The notes beneath the pieces were generated by a model. The model was not told the origin of the DNA. It worked only from the letters and a program-made list of their open reading frames with translations, and did not search any database. A stretch of DNA of 64,000 nt from Neurospora intermedia (Eukaryota > Ascomycota > Sordariomycetes > Sordariales > Sordariaceae): positions 4,737,001 to 4,801,000 of the forward strand of contig BTPP01000001.1 of NCBI GenBank assembly GCA_037102815.1. Reading direction: 5' to 3'. A program made the translations under genes and the position numbers. Shown here one piece after another: positions 12,185 through 24,106 of this stretch (position 1 is its first letter; each line of letters begins with the position of its first letter).

Positions 12185-13381
12185 TTAAGCCTTGCGAGAA
12201 CGGGCAGTAGCGGCGCCACTGGGGCGAGCGCCAGAAGCCTTGGCGCTGACGATATCCTTAGGGTCGGGCAACGGGGCCTGGGACATTCTGCGGAGAGACT
12301 TGCGACCAGTGGGGCGCTTTCCGTCCTTCTTGTAGGTGGCAAAGTAGAAGGAGATGAAGAGGACAAGGTAAGAGCTGAGGATACCAATGCCGGAGAAGGC
12401 CGCAAACTCCTCGCCAGCGCACTTGCCAGCATTGGGCATCCACGGGAAGTAGGTCGAGGTGAAATAGGTGTAAGAGGCGAAGTAGACAAAGCCTGTACGC
12501 GCAAAGAGTTAGCGTGGGCGACGAGATCGTTGCGAACGAGAAAAAAAGGCTTACCAAGGTCAATGATGAACTGAATGATCTGGAGACGGGTGATCCACTC
12601 CTTCCACCAGATGCGGATGCCGCGCGCGCTCTGGAAGTAGTACCAGTACATGACGACGTGAACAGTCAAATTAAGGGTAATGGGAACCCAGGAGACGGAG
12701 GTAGAGCCGATCAGCTGGGTGTAGCAGAGAAGAGCAGTGGCGCCATGGTGGTAGCAGTGGAGGAAAGCTGCAAAATGTTAGAAATCGTTGTACGGCACGC
12801 GACATTCTCTTGTTCCACGGCAACATACTGAGAGGCTTCTTCTTGAGGAACAAGAAGCAGGTGTCCAGGAGCTCGAGGTACTTGGTAAGGTAGTTCAACT
12901 GCACAAGGTTAGTGCCGATCCCAAAAGCCCATCAGGGCGGTGAGCCGCAACAACATACGTAGTAGAGGACAACCAGGGGCTGAGTCCAGCCGCCGTCGAT
13001 GTGGCAGATGGCATGGAAGACGCCGCCGCGAACGACAATGGGGAGAAGCTGCTCAATGAAGAGAGCCAGGAGGATAGCGCTGATGGCGGTCAGGTAGAAG
13101 TTGTGGATCAGGAAAAGCGTGCGCAGCTTGAAGGGCTCGCGGTTGCGCATGAGCTCGCGACCGCCGAAGATGATGGTGTAGTAGATGACGATGAAGATGC
13201 TGGTCTCCTTGAGAGTGGACATGGGCGTCTCGCCGGGGACGAATTTGAAGTCTTCGGCAGGGTAGCCGACGACGGCCTCAAAGGCCTTGCTGAAGATGGG
13301 CCATAGATGGATGCCGAACGGGCGGTCGAGGGTGGGCCGGGGAAGGCTGTCGAGGAACGACACGGGGCTTGCGGTCGCCAT
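12185..13381 (-). CDS. Fatty acid elongase, ELO family
   Basis: Four exons: 13381-12959, 12898-12829, 12767-12555, 12492-12185, with donors GTATGT, GTATGT, GTAAGC and GTACGC, giving 337 residues. ELO enzymes are ER membrane 3-ketoacyl-CoA synthases that condense malonyl-CoA with long-chain acyl-CoA for sphingolipid and phospholipid very-long-chain fatty acids. Visible hallmarks are a block [20 protein letters not shown] (about 142-161), the histidine box LHCYHHGAT (about 167-175), the following block [15 protein letters not shown], and several hydrophobic membrane segments. The C-terminal tail is basic and proline-containing, as in fungal Elo2/Fen1-type proteins, but which yeast paralogue it matches cannot be told by eye. 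ATG 13381 is the first in frame. Confidence 0.95.
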
Positions 13382-16109
13382 CTTGAATGCGCGCAGTGAG
13401 AGATGTTGACAAAGTTGTTGTGCAACAATCGAGAGCCGAGCTGGACGGGTGCTGGGGGAAAGAGGTCAATATAGGGACGGGAGGAGGTGCGGGAGCGTCG
13501 CGCGACGGGGTTAAGGGGGTTGGGGGGGGGGGCTCCGCGTACGGAATTCAGGGACTTGTGTTTGTCCGGGCGACGCACCAAAGGCGGCAAGATTTTTGTA
13601 GTCGAGGCTCGGAATCCGCGGGCGGGCACGGGGGAGACTGGTCGAGATTAGGCCCCCAAGAATCCGCCGCCAAGAAATCGGCCACGCAGTAGTTACGGCC
13701 ACTTGTGGTACCTCTGCAGAAAGGCGGACAGTGAGCTTCTGAATGTCGCAGTGATCACGATGCCGACGAGACTACCTCCAAAAACGAGCGTTATACACAG
13801 ATTTGGGATCTTTGAATTGACAGGTATCAGGGACGTCCACAAAATAATTACCGATGGTGCGAGTGAATGAATAGCCCAAAGCGGGTTATAATGACTTCAA
13901 ATTTTGATGGAAGAAGTCCAAAAGTACCTTTGTTGACATGATGCAGTATGTACACTAGGTAACAGACTTCAGTTTGAAAGGTCTAACGTGGCCAACAGCA
14001 AGGCCGCTAAATCTCAGCCCTTCGCAAGTCCAATCCATGTTAAAAGTGAACACGGTTCCTGGCGGCCACATCCATCATCCATGCTCGCACCAGTAAAAAA
14101 TCACGTCTTGTTAAAGCAAGTATCACCACCTGGAACTTCCGCCACCCATTTCACCACAGGACAGGGAAGCTGAGAGTGAGGCAAGGCTTCCTTCAGTGTC
14201 AGTGAGCAGGTACTTCCGTGTGCACGGGTCTCCATCCCCGGGCCATGGCACTCTAGAAGGTAGTCAGCCGCATGGACGGCACTGTAGAGGTAGTGGTGCC
14301 TGGCACTCACTGCGAGGTCGTTTTGGGCGATAGTCAACAAAGTGGAAAAGGGGTAGCCACACAGACGCGCCTAAGGTAGCCTCGACGACACTTGGCTTTT
14401 CATTTCCAGTTCCTGCATGTGAAGTCCCCCAATCTGCCATTGCAGCTCTGACCACCCAATCACATCCCGAATCTCCGTCTCACCGTGCCGAACTATCCAG
14501 TTGTACGGCACCGGTATGGGCTCAAGACATCGAAATAGCTGCTGCCACTCATCACTGATGACCTTAACTGATGACATTGATGACAGTGGATGGGCGCGGC
14601 GAAGCCCGTGATAAGATTGCAGTGTAGCTATTTCACATTGGGGTTCATCAATCGTATCTCGTGAGTGTTCCGGTGCGACTCAACGCGGGCTCCATCGAAA
14701 GGGGTCAGTCCTACCAAAAACCACCATGCCCGTTGAAACACGGATGAGATCGATGATTGACTCGAGACTTGGGGGCACTCTTCTAGGCCGTTAAGGTCCA
14801 CCACATAGCTACAACCCCCTACATCGGATACCTCGTTCATCATGCGGGGCGTCAACTGTCGGGCCGCAACGGGCCAACTCTTAATCAAACGAGTAGAGTC
14901 CATGCCGAGGTTTGGGGAAGTAGTGTAGGACGTTCACAACTTGGTTGGTTTTCAAGAAGAGATATCGTGGAGAAATTGATACGAGGACGTTCATATGCCC
15001 AGGTGAGCCCGGACCAACGGTGTGTATATGAGAAGGTGAATGGCTTGTCCTCCAGCGATTGGGCTCACAACTTGGGGTGGCCCAGTGCTACGGTAGGACA
15101 TTAACCAGCGGGTATACAGACTCGGTTTGTTCAATGATTCAATCGAGTCCATTTTTGGAGGTCTCGCGGCTCTCGCCTGTTCAACAACCCCAACCCACCA
15201 ATGCTTTCAAGGCGCGTTTTCTACTCTCTCCGAACTACATACATACTGGCTTTCGACCGGCCCATCATTCATCCACCCACACATGGTGTACAAGCCGTGC
15301 ATGCTGAGATGACGGACCATGTGCCGGTCAAAACATCCGGTTGGCAGTCAATTTCTTCCGATGGTAGATATGTAGATCCGTAAATCTCCAGCGCCTGCCG
15401 GTTCAAAGGTTCCCAATCCTAGGAATTGTCCAAGAAAAAAAGCGAGGGATATCAAGGTCAACACGACGATGAGTTGAAGTGCATGTCCGCAACGGAACAA
15501 CGGACACCACTTCATTGTGTGAAAGACCGAGACGAGCAACACGCACTGGTTGCATCATCGCTGCAGGAAGGCGAACGGTTATACCCCACGTTGTTGCTTC
15601 GACATCAGCCTCATTATGAAGTTAAAGAAATGTTTCAGCCACTTCAGCCACTACTGGTGCGGAAAAGTGGGCTGTTGTCTGTTCAATTGCATACCAAGCT
15701 CATGTACGAATTGGAAAGGTGAGCTTAGGGAGCTTGTGCACTGACCACAGAGTGGCTTGTCCAGAAGTACCTCGAGGGCGGAAAAAACACAGCTAGTCAG
15801 CTAACCGGAAAAGACATAGCCGAAGTATTCGAATGGTCCGATGCAGTGCAATACCGGAGACTTCCACTTGGGTTGAACAAGCATTTACGTCGCACACCAT
15901 CGAACCTCAACCTCGTTAGCATCAATTGAGACCATCATCTCAGCTACCGTACCTCCCTCTACGTAACGTGCGTGCTTCTCCGTCTCCGCCGCCAATTACC
16001 GCCTTGCCTTTTCTTCCCCCCCCCCGGTCTTCTCGCTTCGCAGTTCCAGCTTCTTACCGTGTGCTCTCAATTCTCATCTTCTAGTAGCCCCCTCCGTCCT
16101 TCCGTCGCA
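13382..16109. other. Divergent intergenic region (elongase / COX subunit)
   Basis: About 2.7 kb between divergently transcribed genes, so it must contain both promoters. The end before 16110 is rich in C and T, usual for fungal leaders. Short frames on both strands show no domain. A 24-base segment at 15015-15038 recurs with two mismatches at 23255-23278. No RNA gene was recognised. Confidence 0.6.
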
Positions 16110-17112
16110 ATGGCCTCCTTCTTCCGCACTGCCGTCCGCGGCCCCTCCGCCGGCCTCTTCCGCGCCGTTGCCCGCCCCCAGCCCGTCGCCGCCCGCGTCA
16201 GCCTTTTCAGCACCTCCAGCCGCTTCCGCTCCGAGCACCACGAGGAGACCTTCGAGGAGTTCACTGCCCGGTGAGTCTTGCCCCGGCAGCCCGGCCGGGA
16301 AGCTGCTTCCTCTCCGAGCCCCGGAAGTCCCAGGCCCGAGCTAGCTACCTGCCTGTCCTAGCTCGGCTTCACTATGACGTGATGCCTCCGACTCTTCCCC
16401 CCCTCGGCCTCAGCCAGGGCCACCCCATCAACACCTCTATGCGCCCTCGCGAACTCCCCAATTCCTAACTTGCGCCTTTTCCAACAGCTACGAGAAGGAG
16501 TTTGATGCCGTCCAGGATGTTTTCGAGCTTCAGGTATGCACCACCTTCCATGCTCCCGTCCCACTTCGACTCTCACGGCCTACTCGACGACGCACCTGTT
16601 GCATTATCGATCATGGGACAACAATGATTCAACTTGTTGGGTAGGGGCAAGGGAAGGAAGAGACTGTGTGACTGACGCTGGCATACCGAAATTAGCGCAA
16701 CCTGAACAACGCTTTCGCTTACGATCTCGTCCCTTCCCCCTCCGTTCTCGTCGCCGCTCTCAAGGCTGCCCGCCGCGTCAACGACTTCCCCACCGCTGTC
16801 CGCGTCTTCGAGGGTAAGAGCCCCCGTCCTATTTATCACTGCCGCCACCGAAACCCGCACACATCACAGTCATCGACGAACAGCCTATGCGTCAATGCCA
16901 AGGTGTCCGACAAGCTCGGGTGGATAGGGAACAGCAAAACGGTCTTTCAGGAACCAGAACCATGCTGACAACGGGCTTCCGTCATAACAGGCATCAAGGC
17001 CAAGGTTGAGAACAAGGGCCAGTACGAGCAGTACCTCACTGAGCTCAAGCCTCTTCGTGAGGAGCTCGGCATCACCCTCAAGGAGGACCTCTACCCCGAG
17101 GAGGCCAACTAA
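16110..17112 (+). CDS. Cytochrome c oxidase subunit Va / Cox6
   Basis: Four exons, 16110-16270, 16488-16533, 16696-16813 and 16991-17112, coding 148 residues. This is the nuclear-encoded matrix-side subunit of respiratory complex IV (yeast Cox6, animal COX5A). The N-terminus, MASFFRTAVRGPSAGLFRAV and the Arg/Ser-rich stretch after it, is a typical mitochondrial targeting sequence without acidic residues until about residue 41. The mature part has the family pattern: TFEEFTARYEKEFDAVQD, then RNLNNAFAYDLVPSPSVLVA, then AARRVNDFPTAVRVFEGIKA, then LREELGITLKEDLYPE at the C-terminus. ATG 16110 (GTCGCAATGGCC) is the first ATG in frame. All three introns have canonical borders. Confidence 0.96.
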
Positions 17113-18014
17113 ATTTAGGACCGACGTAATTTAGAAGATGCCATGAGAATCACCATTCAAACGACCCATCAATTATCCTCCCAGAATCTTTGGAAGTTGA
17201 GAAGAGGGGAAATGAGAGTATCGTGGCGAGAGGAGGGGGAGTTTGTGGAAGGGGAAAGTGTAGCGTGTGTGCTTGGAACCTATGAATAGGAGAAAGCACT
17301 ATACGCTGATTCCCTGGTACCATACATGTTTCTTTGCCTAGAGAACTCCTATTACTGGGAATAAGGGCGTAGTATATCCAAGAGGGCCTTATAGAGAGGA
17401 ATCGAACGAGTTCAACCTGTGTGTCGAGCTGGATACGATAACAGTTGGTTGTGTTTTGGACGATGAATATCTCATGCCATGACCGTAGAGAGTAGCAAAA
17501 TAGATGTATTCGAAAGGCAGTAATGAGTTTACCGTAGAGTTGACAAAAGCTAAATGTTGGTTACCATTCTTCAATCAGATTGACTAGGTTCACGATTTTC
17601 ATGGCTGGTTCTACCTGGATTTTATTGCCTTTATCCATAGCAGGTAGAGTGAGTATCTAGAAAAAGGTAACCCCAATGCGCCGAATGCCTCAACCTCTTT
17701 CATGTGCATCCCTCGATCCTCAAATGCAACTTGGTTACCTTGAACCATACAAAGGAAATGAATACAATCGATCTAATGAGCCGTAAGATACGGAGATGGG
17801 TATTGTGAAAAGATATTCCTACCGGCTGGAGAGAAAGAAGAAGAAAAAGAAGAAAAAGGCCAATAGGTAACAAAGCAATAAGCAAACAACCGTTTCACCA
17901 TCCATTCCACCGTTGTCAAGGACATAAGGAAAGCTGACCTGAAGCGATCTCAATCGTTGTCTTGTCTCGGTCCTTTGTCACGAACCAGGAGTTCTGACTC
18001 CTAATCGTCTTGCC
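17113..18014. other. Convergent 3' intergenic region
   Basis: About 0.9 kb between the stop codons of two convergent genes. AT-richer than the flanking genes, as expected for 3' untranslated and polyadenylation regions. No gene seen. Confidence 0.65.
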
Positions 18015-21000
18015 CTAATCACGAAGGTGCCCCCACCGGGGGTTGAAGTTTATGCCCCCATTTCCTCCACCATTCCCGTTTCCATCGCTAGCATTACCCG
18101 GCGCAGGACTATTACCCCGACTACTTGCCGCCGTATCCGTCGCGTTGCCAGCACCTCTACGGTTGACCGTCGTCCTGGGGCTCATGATGCCCGTCGTCGT
18201 GCGCGGACTCCGCGGGACACTAGCCTGGCGGGTCTCGCGGCGGCCGCTCTTGAGATGTCTTAGCTCGGCGCGGGCGTTTTCCAGCTCGCGCTCCCGGTCA
18301 CGAATCATGGCCCGGTACTCGTCGTTTTGTTTGCCTAGGAACTTCTTCTCCTGGTCGGAGTTGATCTCATTGACGCGGACGACGTTGTCGTCGGCTTTGC
18401 GCTGGAGTTCTTCGATCTTGCGCTTCAGCGCCGTGTTCTCGTTGTTCAGCTCCGTGTGCGCGTTGGAGGCGTTTTGATAGGCGGAGCGGCTGTACTCCAT
18501 CTCGTTGGTCGCCGTGGCCATGCGCTTTTCGAGAGCGGCGAGCTTGCTTCTAGTGTCCTCTAGCTCCTGCTCGGCGCGGGCGAGACGGGCTAGGTCTGGG
18601 CTGGAGGAATTAGCAAGCTGAGATTGGGCGTCGGCAATTTTGGTTTCCAAGACTTTGATTTCTGCCTTGGCTGTGTCTAGGTCGTGTTTGCCGGCTTCGA
18701 GCCGCTTTTGTACTGCAGCGTTTTCGTCGACGGCCTTTTTGCAAGTCTTCTCGAAGGTGCTGCGGTCGTGGAGGGCTTCGGTATACTTGGGTTGTAGAAC
18801 TTCCACCGTGCGCTTGTAAGACGCCAGTTCGACGCCGAGGTTCCTGGCTAGCAGTCGAGTTCGATTCTCGTCACTGGCTTCCCGTTCGAGATCCGACTCC
18901 AGTTCGAAGATCTTAAAGGCCAGGGCTTCAAGCTGCTCTACCGAAACTTCCATGAACTGTGTTGCCGGTCTACCGGGATATTTTTCCAGAGTGCTTCTTA
19001 GCAAATCGGTCATTCGAGACGGTGTGCCGTTTCGAGGAGTCTGGGTCTGAGAAAGCCTTACTCTCTTGGGCGTGCCAGCATCAACTTCGTCCTGTTTTTT
19101 TTATTCTTCGTTTAGCAAGTTGATCCTAAGATAACCATGGTGGGCACCTTTCGGTTTCTGACACTTACCAAGTGGCGCTTACGGCCGGTGGCATCTCTTG
19201 AAGGAAGTACATGTTGAGTCGACTCCATACGGTTCTGCGAGCTCAACCAGTCATCAAAGACATCCGCAGGGAGAACTTGTGGCTCCCAAGATAGATCATG
19301 ATCGGGGTTCTGCAAAAAGCAGGCGAAAAGCTCGGCTGCCTTGTGCGGTTCATGCCCTTCATCTGGTGGGTTTACAAACAGCCTTCTCGCCGTTGGAGTG
19401 GCAATCGCCAGGGTAAGAGCGTTTTTCTTTTCCAAATCGCTCAACTCATGCTCCATCTGCTGGAGTTGTAGGTCAACATGCTCTAGACTGTAGGAGACTA
19501 CGAGAGACAAGACAACAGGAACCAGGCCGGGCGGGAATCTGGTTGACCTTGTCTCGTGATCAAACCTGATGGCCACATCCACAGGTCCACGTACGGCGGA
19601 CAAATCCTGGTCTGGCGAAGCGAGAACCACCCACAAACCGTCGGAAGCCTCATCAGACGGGGTTGATTCGTCACGCCCAAGAACATTGTAGTTGAAACCA
19701 GGTGTAGAAACCACAGCTTCCAAGTAATCAAATGTCCTACCAGGTCGGCAAAGGATGAGAACTCGGAGATTCAAATCACGAGCTAGGTGAAGAAACTCAT
19801 AGATGAACGAAAATTTTGTGTTCGTTCCCGTCGCGTGCTTCATCATCTCGGTGGGTGTCATGGCCGGGATGGTGTCCGCGTAGGCTGGCAAGTCGCAGAG
19901 GTCGGCCAGCCGCTGGAAAATGGAGTCGATTTTTGCGGTCAGAAAATCGTTGGGCATCGCCGGATGAGATTCGCTAAAGACCTGGCAAAACTCCTGCATA
20001 GAAGCTTTGTTCTTGTCGATCGTTTCGAGGTATTGGGGACGCGAATTTGCCGCCATCGGTAGGGTGACCAAGAACTCGGTCAACTCCGATTCTTCCTCGG
20101 GTTCCTGGGAGTCCATATTCCGAGATATTTGAGACATGTCGTCGTTGTTTTGTTCGAAATCGACGTGTTCACGGGACGGTAGTGCATCGTGGTCGGCTGA
20201 GGCATCTAAATCAGATGGAGCAATAGTAGCAGGCAACTCGTTGGATGCCACATGCTCTTGGGTTTCTACCGGCTCGGGAGAGATATCGAGCTCTGTATGT
20301 GGGGCGTGGGGAGTGAATGGGAGTCCCAGACTACGTCTAAGCTGTTCAACAGCAGAAATGGTCTCACCGTTGGAAATTACAGACCCCGGATGCAACCCAG
20401 GACTCGGATCGATGCTGTGAAGAATATTACCTGATGGCTGAATCTCCCACGGATCCGTCGGATCAGGGTGAGGCGCAGGGAATACGTTGGCTGGTGAAAT
20501 TATGGTCGGCTGCTGTTCCTGCTCCTCAGGTTGGGTGGTGTCGAGGTCGGGATGCGGCGCTGGCGAGGTTAAGAGTGCGGATGGCTCATCTGACTGCTTG
20601 CCGTAGATCTGGTCTCGCAACCGTTGCAGCGTCTCCGTTGCGGAGAGCTGGGGCGTTTCCGCCGAGAACGCGTCGTCCATGCTGAAGTTAGCTGTCTCGC
20701 AGTCTTCGTTTTGAATAGGAGTGAGGGGTGTTGAGGAGGTCGCGGTGGGCAAGGTAGCAGAAGGGGCAGGGGTATTCGAATTATGAGATAAGTCTTCTGG
20801 GTCGATTCTGTCTGTGCTGTCAGAGTGCGGCTGCTTAGTGAGCTGGATCATGTCGAGCGTGCGCAGCATCATGTATGGTGATGCTGACAACTCTTTGGTG
20901 CCACTAACCTCTTTCTGCACGGTGGCCTGAACAGTGTCGCTGTCGGTCTGGCTGTGGTAGGCCGCCCGTTCGGATTGCGTAGAATTCTCGATCGAGCTGG

Positions 21001-22549
21001 TAAACTCGATTTGGCTGCGCAGTTGTTGTGAAATGCCGCTTGGAGAGAGCAGAACCTGGGCGAATTGCAAAGGAGCGCTGTTTGAAGTAAGGGATGAAGC
21101 GTGGGTAGGAGTTGTGGTATCAGGCTTGTCGTTCGCCGGGCCCTGGCTGCGGTTATGAAAGTTTTGGCTCACGATTTGGCTAGTTGAGACGACAACTCCC
21201 GACTTGGATGAGGCCTCTTCTAGTGACCAATCGTAATCGATTTGCGTCAAGAACTTTCCGAGCGGGGAGCTGCTCCCGTTTGATTCGAGGTCTTGTTGTG
21301 ATGAGGCCTCCTCGGCTGCGGTTTGCGTTGGCTGGTTGTCGAAGGAGATGATGGATTGGGGTTCGATAGCCAAGTGACTTTCGATCTGTCTGAACGGAAC
21401 CTCGGCTCCAGACTGCGTCGACTGAGCCTGGGCAGACGCGAAGGAGGAAGACGGAATAGCAGCGTCTTCAGAGTTCGGATCTTCCACCGCTGAATGGTAG
21501 TCGCTAACTTCGTCGTCGGGCAGAAGTTCTGGCTCTTTCTGGGCTTCCTGCAGGGATGGCAAGGAATCACCCACGTCTTGTGAGTCGGGAATCGTCCGTT
21601 GGCTGATCTCCTGTGGCGCTGCAGGTTCCTGATGCTGCGAGGCGGGCTGGGAACTGCCTTGCGATGAAACAAAGACAGGTACAAAATCGGACGGGTCGAC
21701 GGTGGGTTCGCACGGAATCTCAACAGCAATCTTGACGGGCTTTACGCGAGGATTGGCGCCCGTGTTGTCCTCCTGCGTGCCGGCGGTTCGAGCTCGCTTC
21801 CGCGGCTGCTGCTCTTCCTCTCGATCCAACGAGAGTCTGCGCTTCTGGCGGCGGTGAACAATTGGCAAATTGTCCTCCTCGTCTTCCTCGTCCTGGCTTT
21901 CGTTCTCTTGCGCGGTGTTGCCGTCGCTTTGCGGCGCCTTGTCCTTGACCAGCTCCCAGTGAGCAATTGCAGCTTCGTTCACGTATCCAGCTGGTTCCTG
22001 TAAGCATACCGGTGATTAGTTTATTGCACGTAAGGACATAAGATGGAGTCAAAAACACACCCAGGTCGGATCGAAGCTCTTCCCAGTGACGGGGTCGTTG
22101 GCCCAGTCGATCAGGTAGAACAGCCGTCCGTTTTCGGTCTTCTCCCCAGCAATGCGCCGAACTGAATAGAATGTTTCTGACGCTTCCTTCTTTGGCTTCT
22201 TGGCCTTGGTTGGCTTTCCGCGGCGCCCTCTGGGCATGACCCTCCCGGTTTTGACCTTGTCGGTGGTGTCCTTCTGGGGGACAGGGACACGGCCGCTGCG
22301 CCTGGAAGGTGTCAAGGGCGGATCTGACGACGCGCTTTTGTTCACGGTGCGCTGTGAAGACTTCGAATTGGGACAAAACGATCCGATTCGTTCGACGGCC
22401 CGTCTCGCGTTCTCATGGAGCTTTCTTCTCCAAGCTTCGTGCGCTGCCACGGCGTCGTTGTTGTTTTGGTCCTGGTGTGATTCGGCAAGGCTGACATCGC
22501 CTCCTGTAGCCGCACTGCTTAGACACAAGTCAGCCACTGTTCGTTCCAT
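18015..22549 (-). CDS. CDP-2-like chromodomain protein, HDAC complex subunit
   Basis: Three exons (22549-22061, 21997-19169, 19091-18015) give 1464 residues. In Neurospora, CDP-2 belongs to the HCHC complex with HP1, histone deacetylase HDA-1 and CHAP, and silences H3K9-methylated heterochromatin. An AT-hook-like basic patch (PRGRRGKP) precedes a chromodomain at about 125-185 (TFYSVRRIAGE, FYLIDWANDP, FDPTWEPAGYVNEAAIAHW), which intron 1 splits right after the Trp of PTW. A long acidic, Gln/Ser-rich disordered region follows. An HDA2/3-type domain lies at about 815-1030 (TKFSFIYEFLHLARDLNLRV, LRVLILCRPGRTFDYLE, FPPGLVPVVLSLVVSYSLEH). A long coiled coil spans about 1155-1385, and the tail is Gly/Asn-rich. 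The frame extends to a TTG at 22564, but the first ATG is 22549. Family assignment is by domain order; the complex role is inferred from Neurospora. Confidence 0.9.
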
Positions 22550-24106
22550 TGCGGCCGCTAACAATGCAACTCCACCGCAGAAGGCACCATAATTGGCCAG
22601 CCTTTCGCTGTCAGGGGCAGTAGGGTAGCTCGCTACAGGGTCCGGCAGTGCAGCACCGACAAGCCCACTGAGCCACTATAGGTAATTCCCGTCCCGTCTG
22701 AGCCATTGTTGATCTTCCTCTCACCCAACAACATTTTCGTGCGAATGGCTTCGACACTTACCTTGATGATTGCTGAGCCTTCTCACCCCGCGAATTCTTC
22801 GACATTGCTGTCTACTTATGGTTGTCTCGAGTTGATATTTTGTCTGCTCTGTTTTGAACGTTCCATCGCAAAGTTGGATGAGTTTGGAAAAGCAAAAGAC
22901 AGAAAGGAGGAAAAGAGTATGGCTTCGCAATTCACATTTGAATCTCCACTAACACTTGTCTTAATCCATTTCCTATCACGCCTATTCAACCGCTTGTTCA
23001 AGGCAGAGACAATATCTAAGCCCACTTTGTTTCCATCCGAAACATCTCGCAGCCCCGAGATCAGATGAATGACCGCGGCAGAGGCTGGGCTTTTGCAAGA
23101 CCATCTATTGTCCGTTCACCTTGCTGAACAGAACAACCCTCGACATCGCAGGGAAGACCCATCAACATGGTTCTCAATTGATCAAGCACTCGATTTGTCT
23201 TGGCGTACCTTTTACCGATTCCCCAAGCGGTCGGGCAAAGTCGTCGAGGCCAGTCAACGGTGTGTATCTGAGAGGGTGCTTCTCACGTCAGTCATAGGTT
23301 TTGGCGGGTTGATGTCGGCCTAGAAGTGACGAGGACGCGGTATTGTCCATGGCGATATTCACTCGAGACTTTCAGATCGTGCTGCGCATCAACATAATGA
23401 GCCACGTAATTCGAGAGCCGCGTCATCCTCGAGAATACCCTTCATGTTAACTTGCGAACACGAGCTCGAAGGTTCAACATCGCGACTTTCTCTCAATGCC
23501 GTGCTTCACCTATATGCCACCCTGTCTTGCTTTGTCGAGCTATCCCATCGTGATTCAAGTTCCGCCCCTAAGAAGCTACTCTGGGCAAACACAGTGCTGG
23601 AAGCTGGACACTCGAAGGTCGAAGGTTTGCGGACTATATTCGACACTCACACCCAATTGGATACTGTCAATCTTGAACGTGCTGGTTCGGCGGCTGGCGG
23701 TAAGCTTTCCCAGCTTCTTCTCATGCACCGTGCTGTCCCATGGAACACACACGGCAGTGATAAGGAGCGAGGTACACTTACGTCACAGATCAGGGGTCGT
23801 TATCACAAACTCAGGGGAGTCCGGACAGCCGGTACCACCTCAGTACCCCGATGCTAACCAAATCGAAATCTGTGGATCTACACTTGGGAAAACGAACTTC
23901 CTATTTCGGTTGGAGGTAGATTTTGTTGCATTCAATGCCCATGAAAGCTACAAATTTTCTCCAGCCTCCCGTCACATAAAAGACATGGATGCCTCTTCCG
24001 AGTCGGCGGAGTATCAACTTCCCAAGATAAATACACTCAGTGCTCTTCGGTCAGAGTATTTTGATCTGAGCCCTTAGCAGCTTCCTGGTTTTCACCATCA
24101 ACCACC
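22550..24106. other. Divergent intergenic region (CDP-2-like / phosphodiesterase)
   Basis: About 1.6 kb between divergently transcribed genes, containing both promoters. Frames at 23444-23857 and 23496-24077 are open but show no domain and overlap each other in different frames. An 'ataaaag' stretch about 130 bases before the plus-strand ATG could act as a TATA element. Confidence 0.55.

Noticed and set aside
17397-17425. tRNA T-arm-like stretch (GGAATCGAAC)
   Set aside because: No acceptor stem, anticodon arm or D-arm could be built around it.
23496-24077. 193-residue open frame before the phosphodiesterase gene
   Set aside because: It overlaps another frame (23444-23857), shows no domain or splice logic, and lies where the promoter of the next gene is expected.
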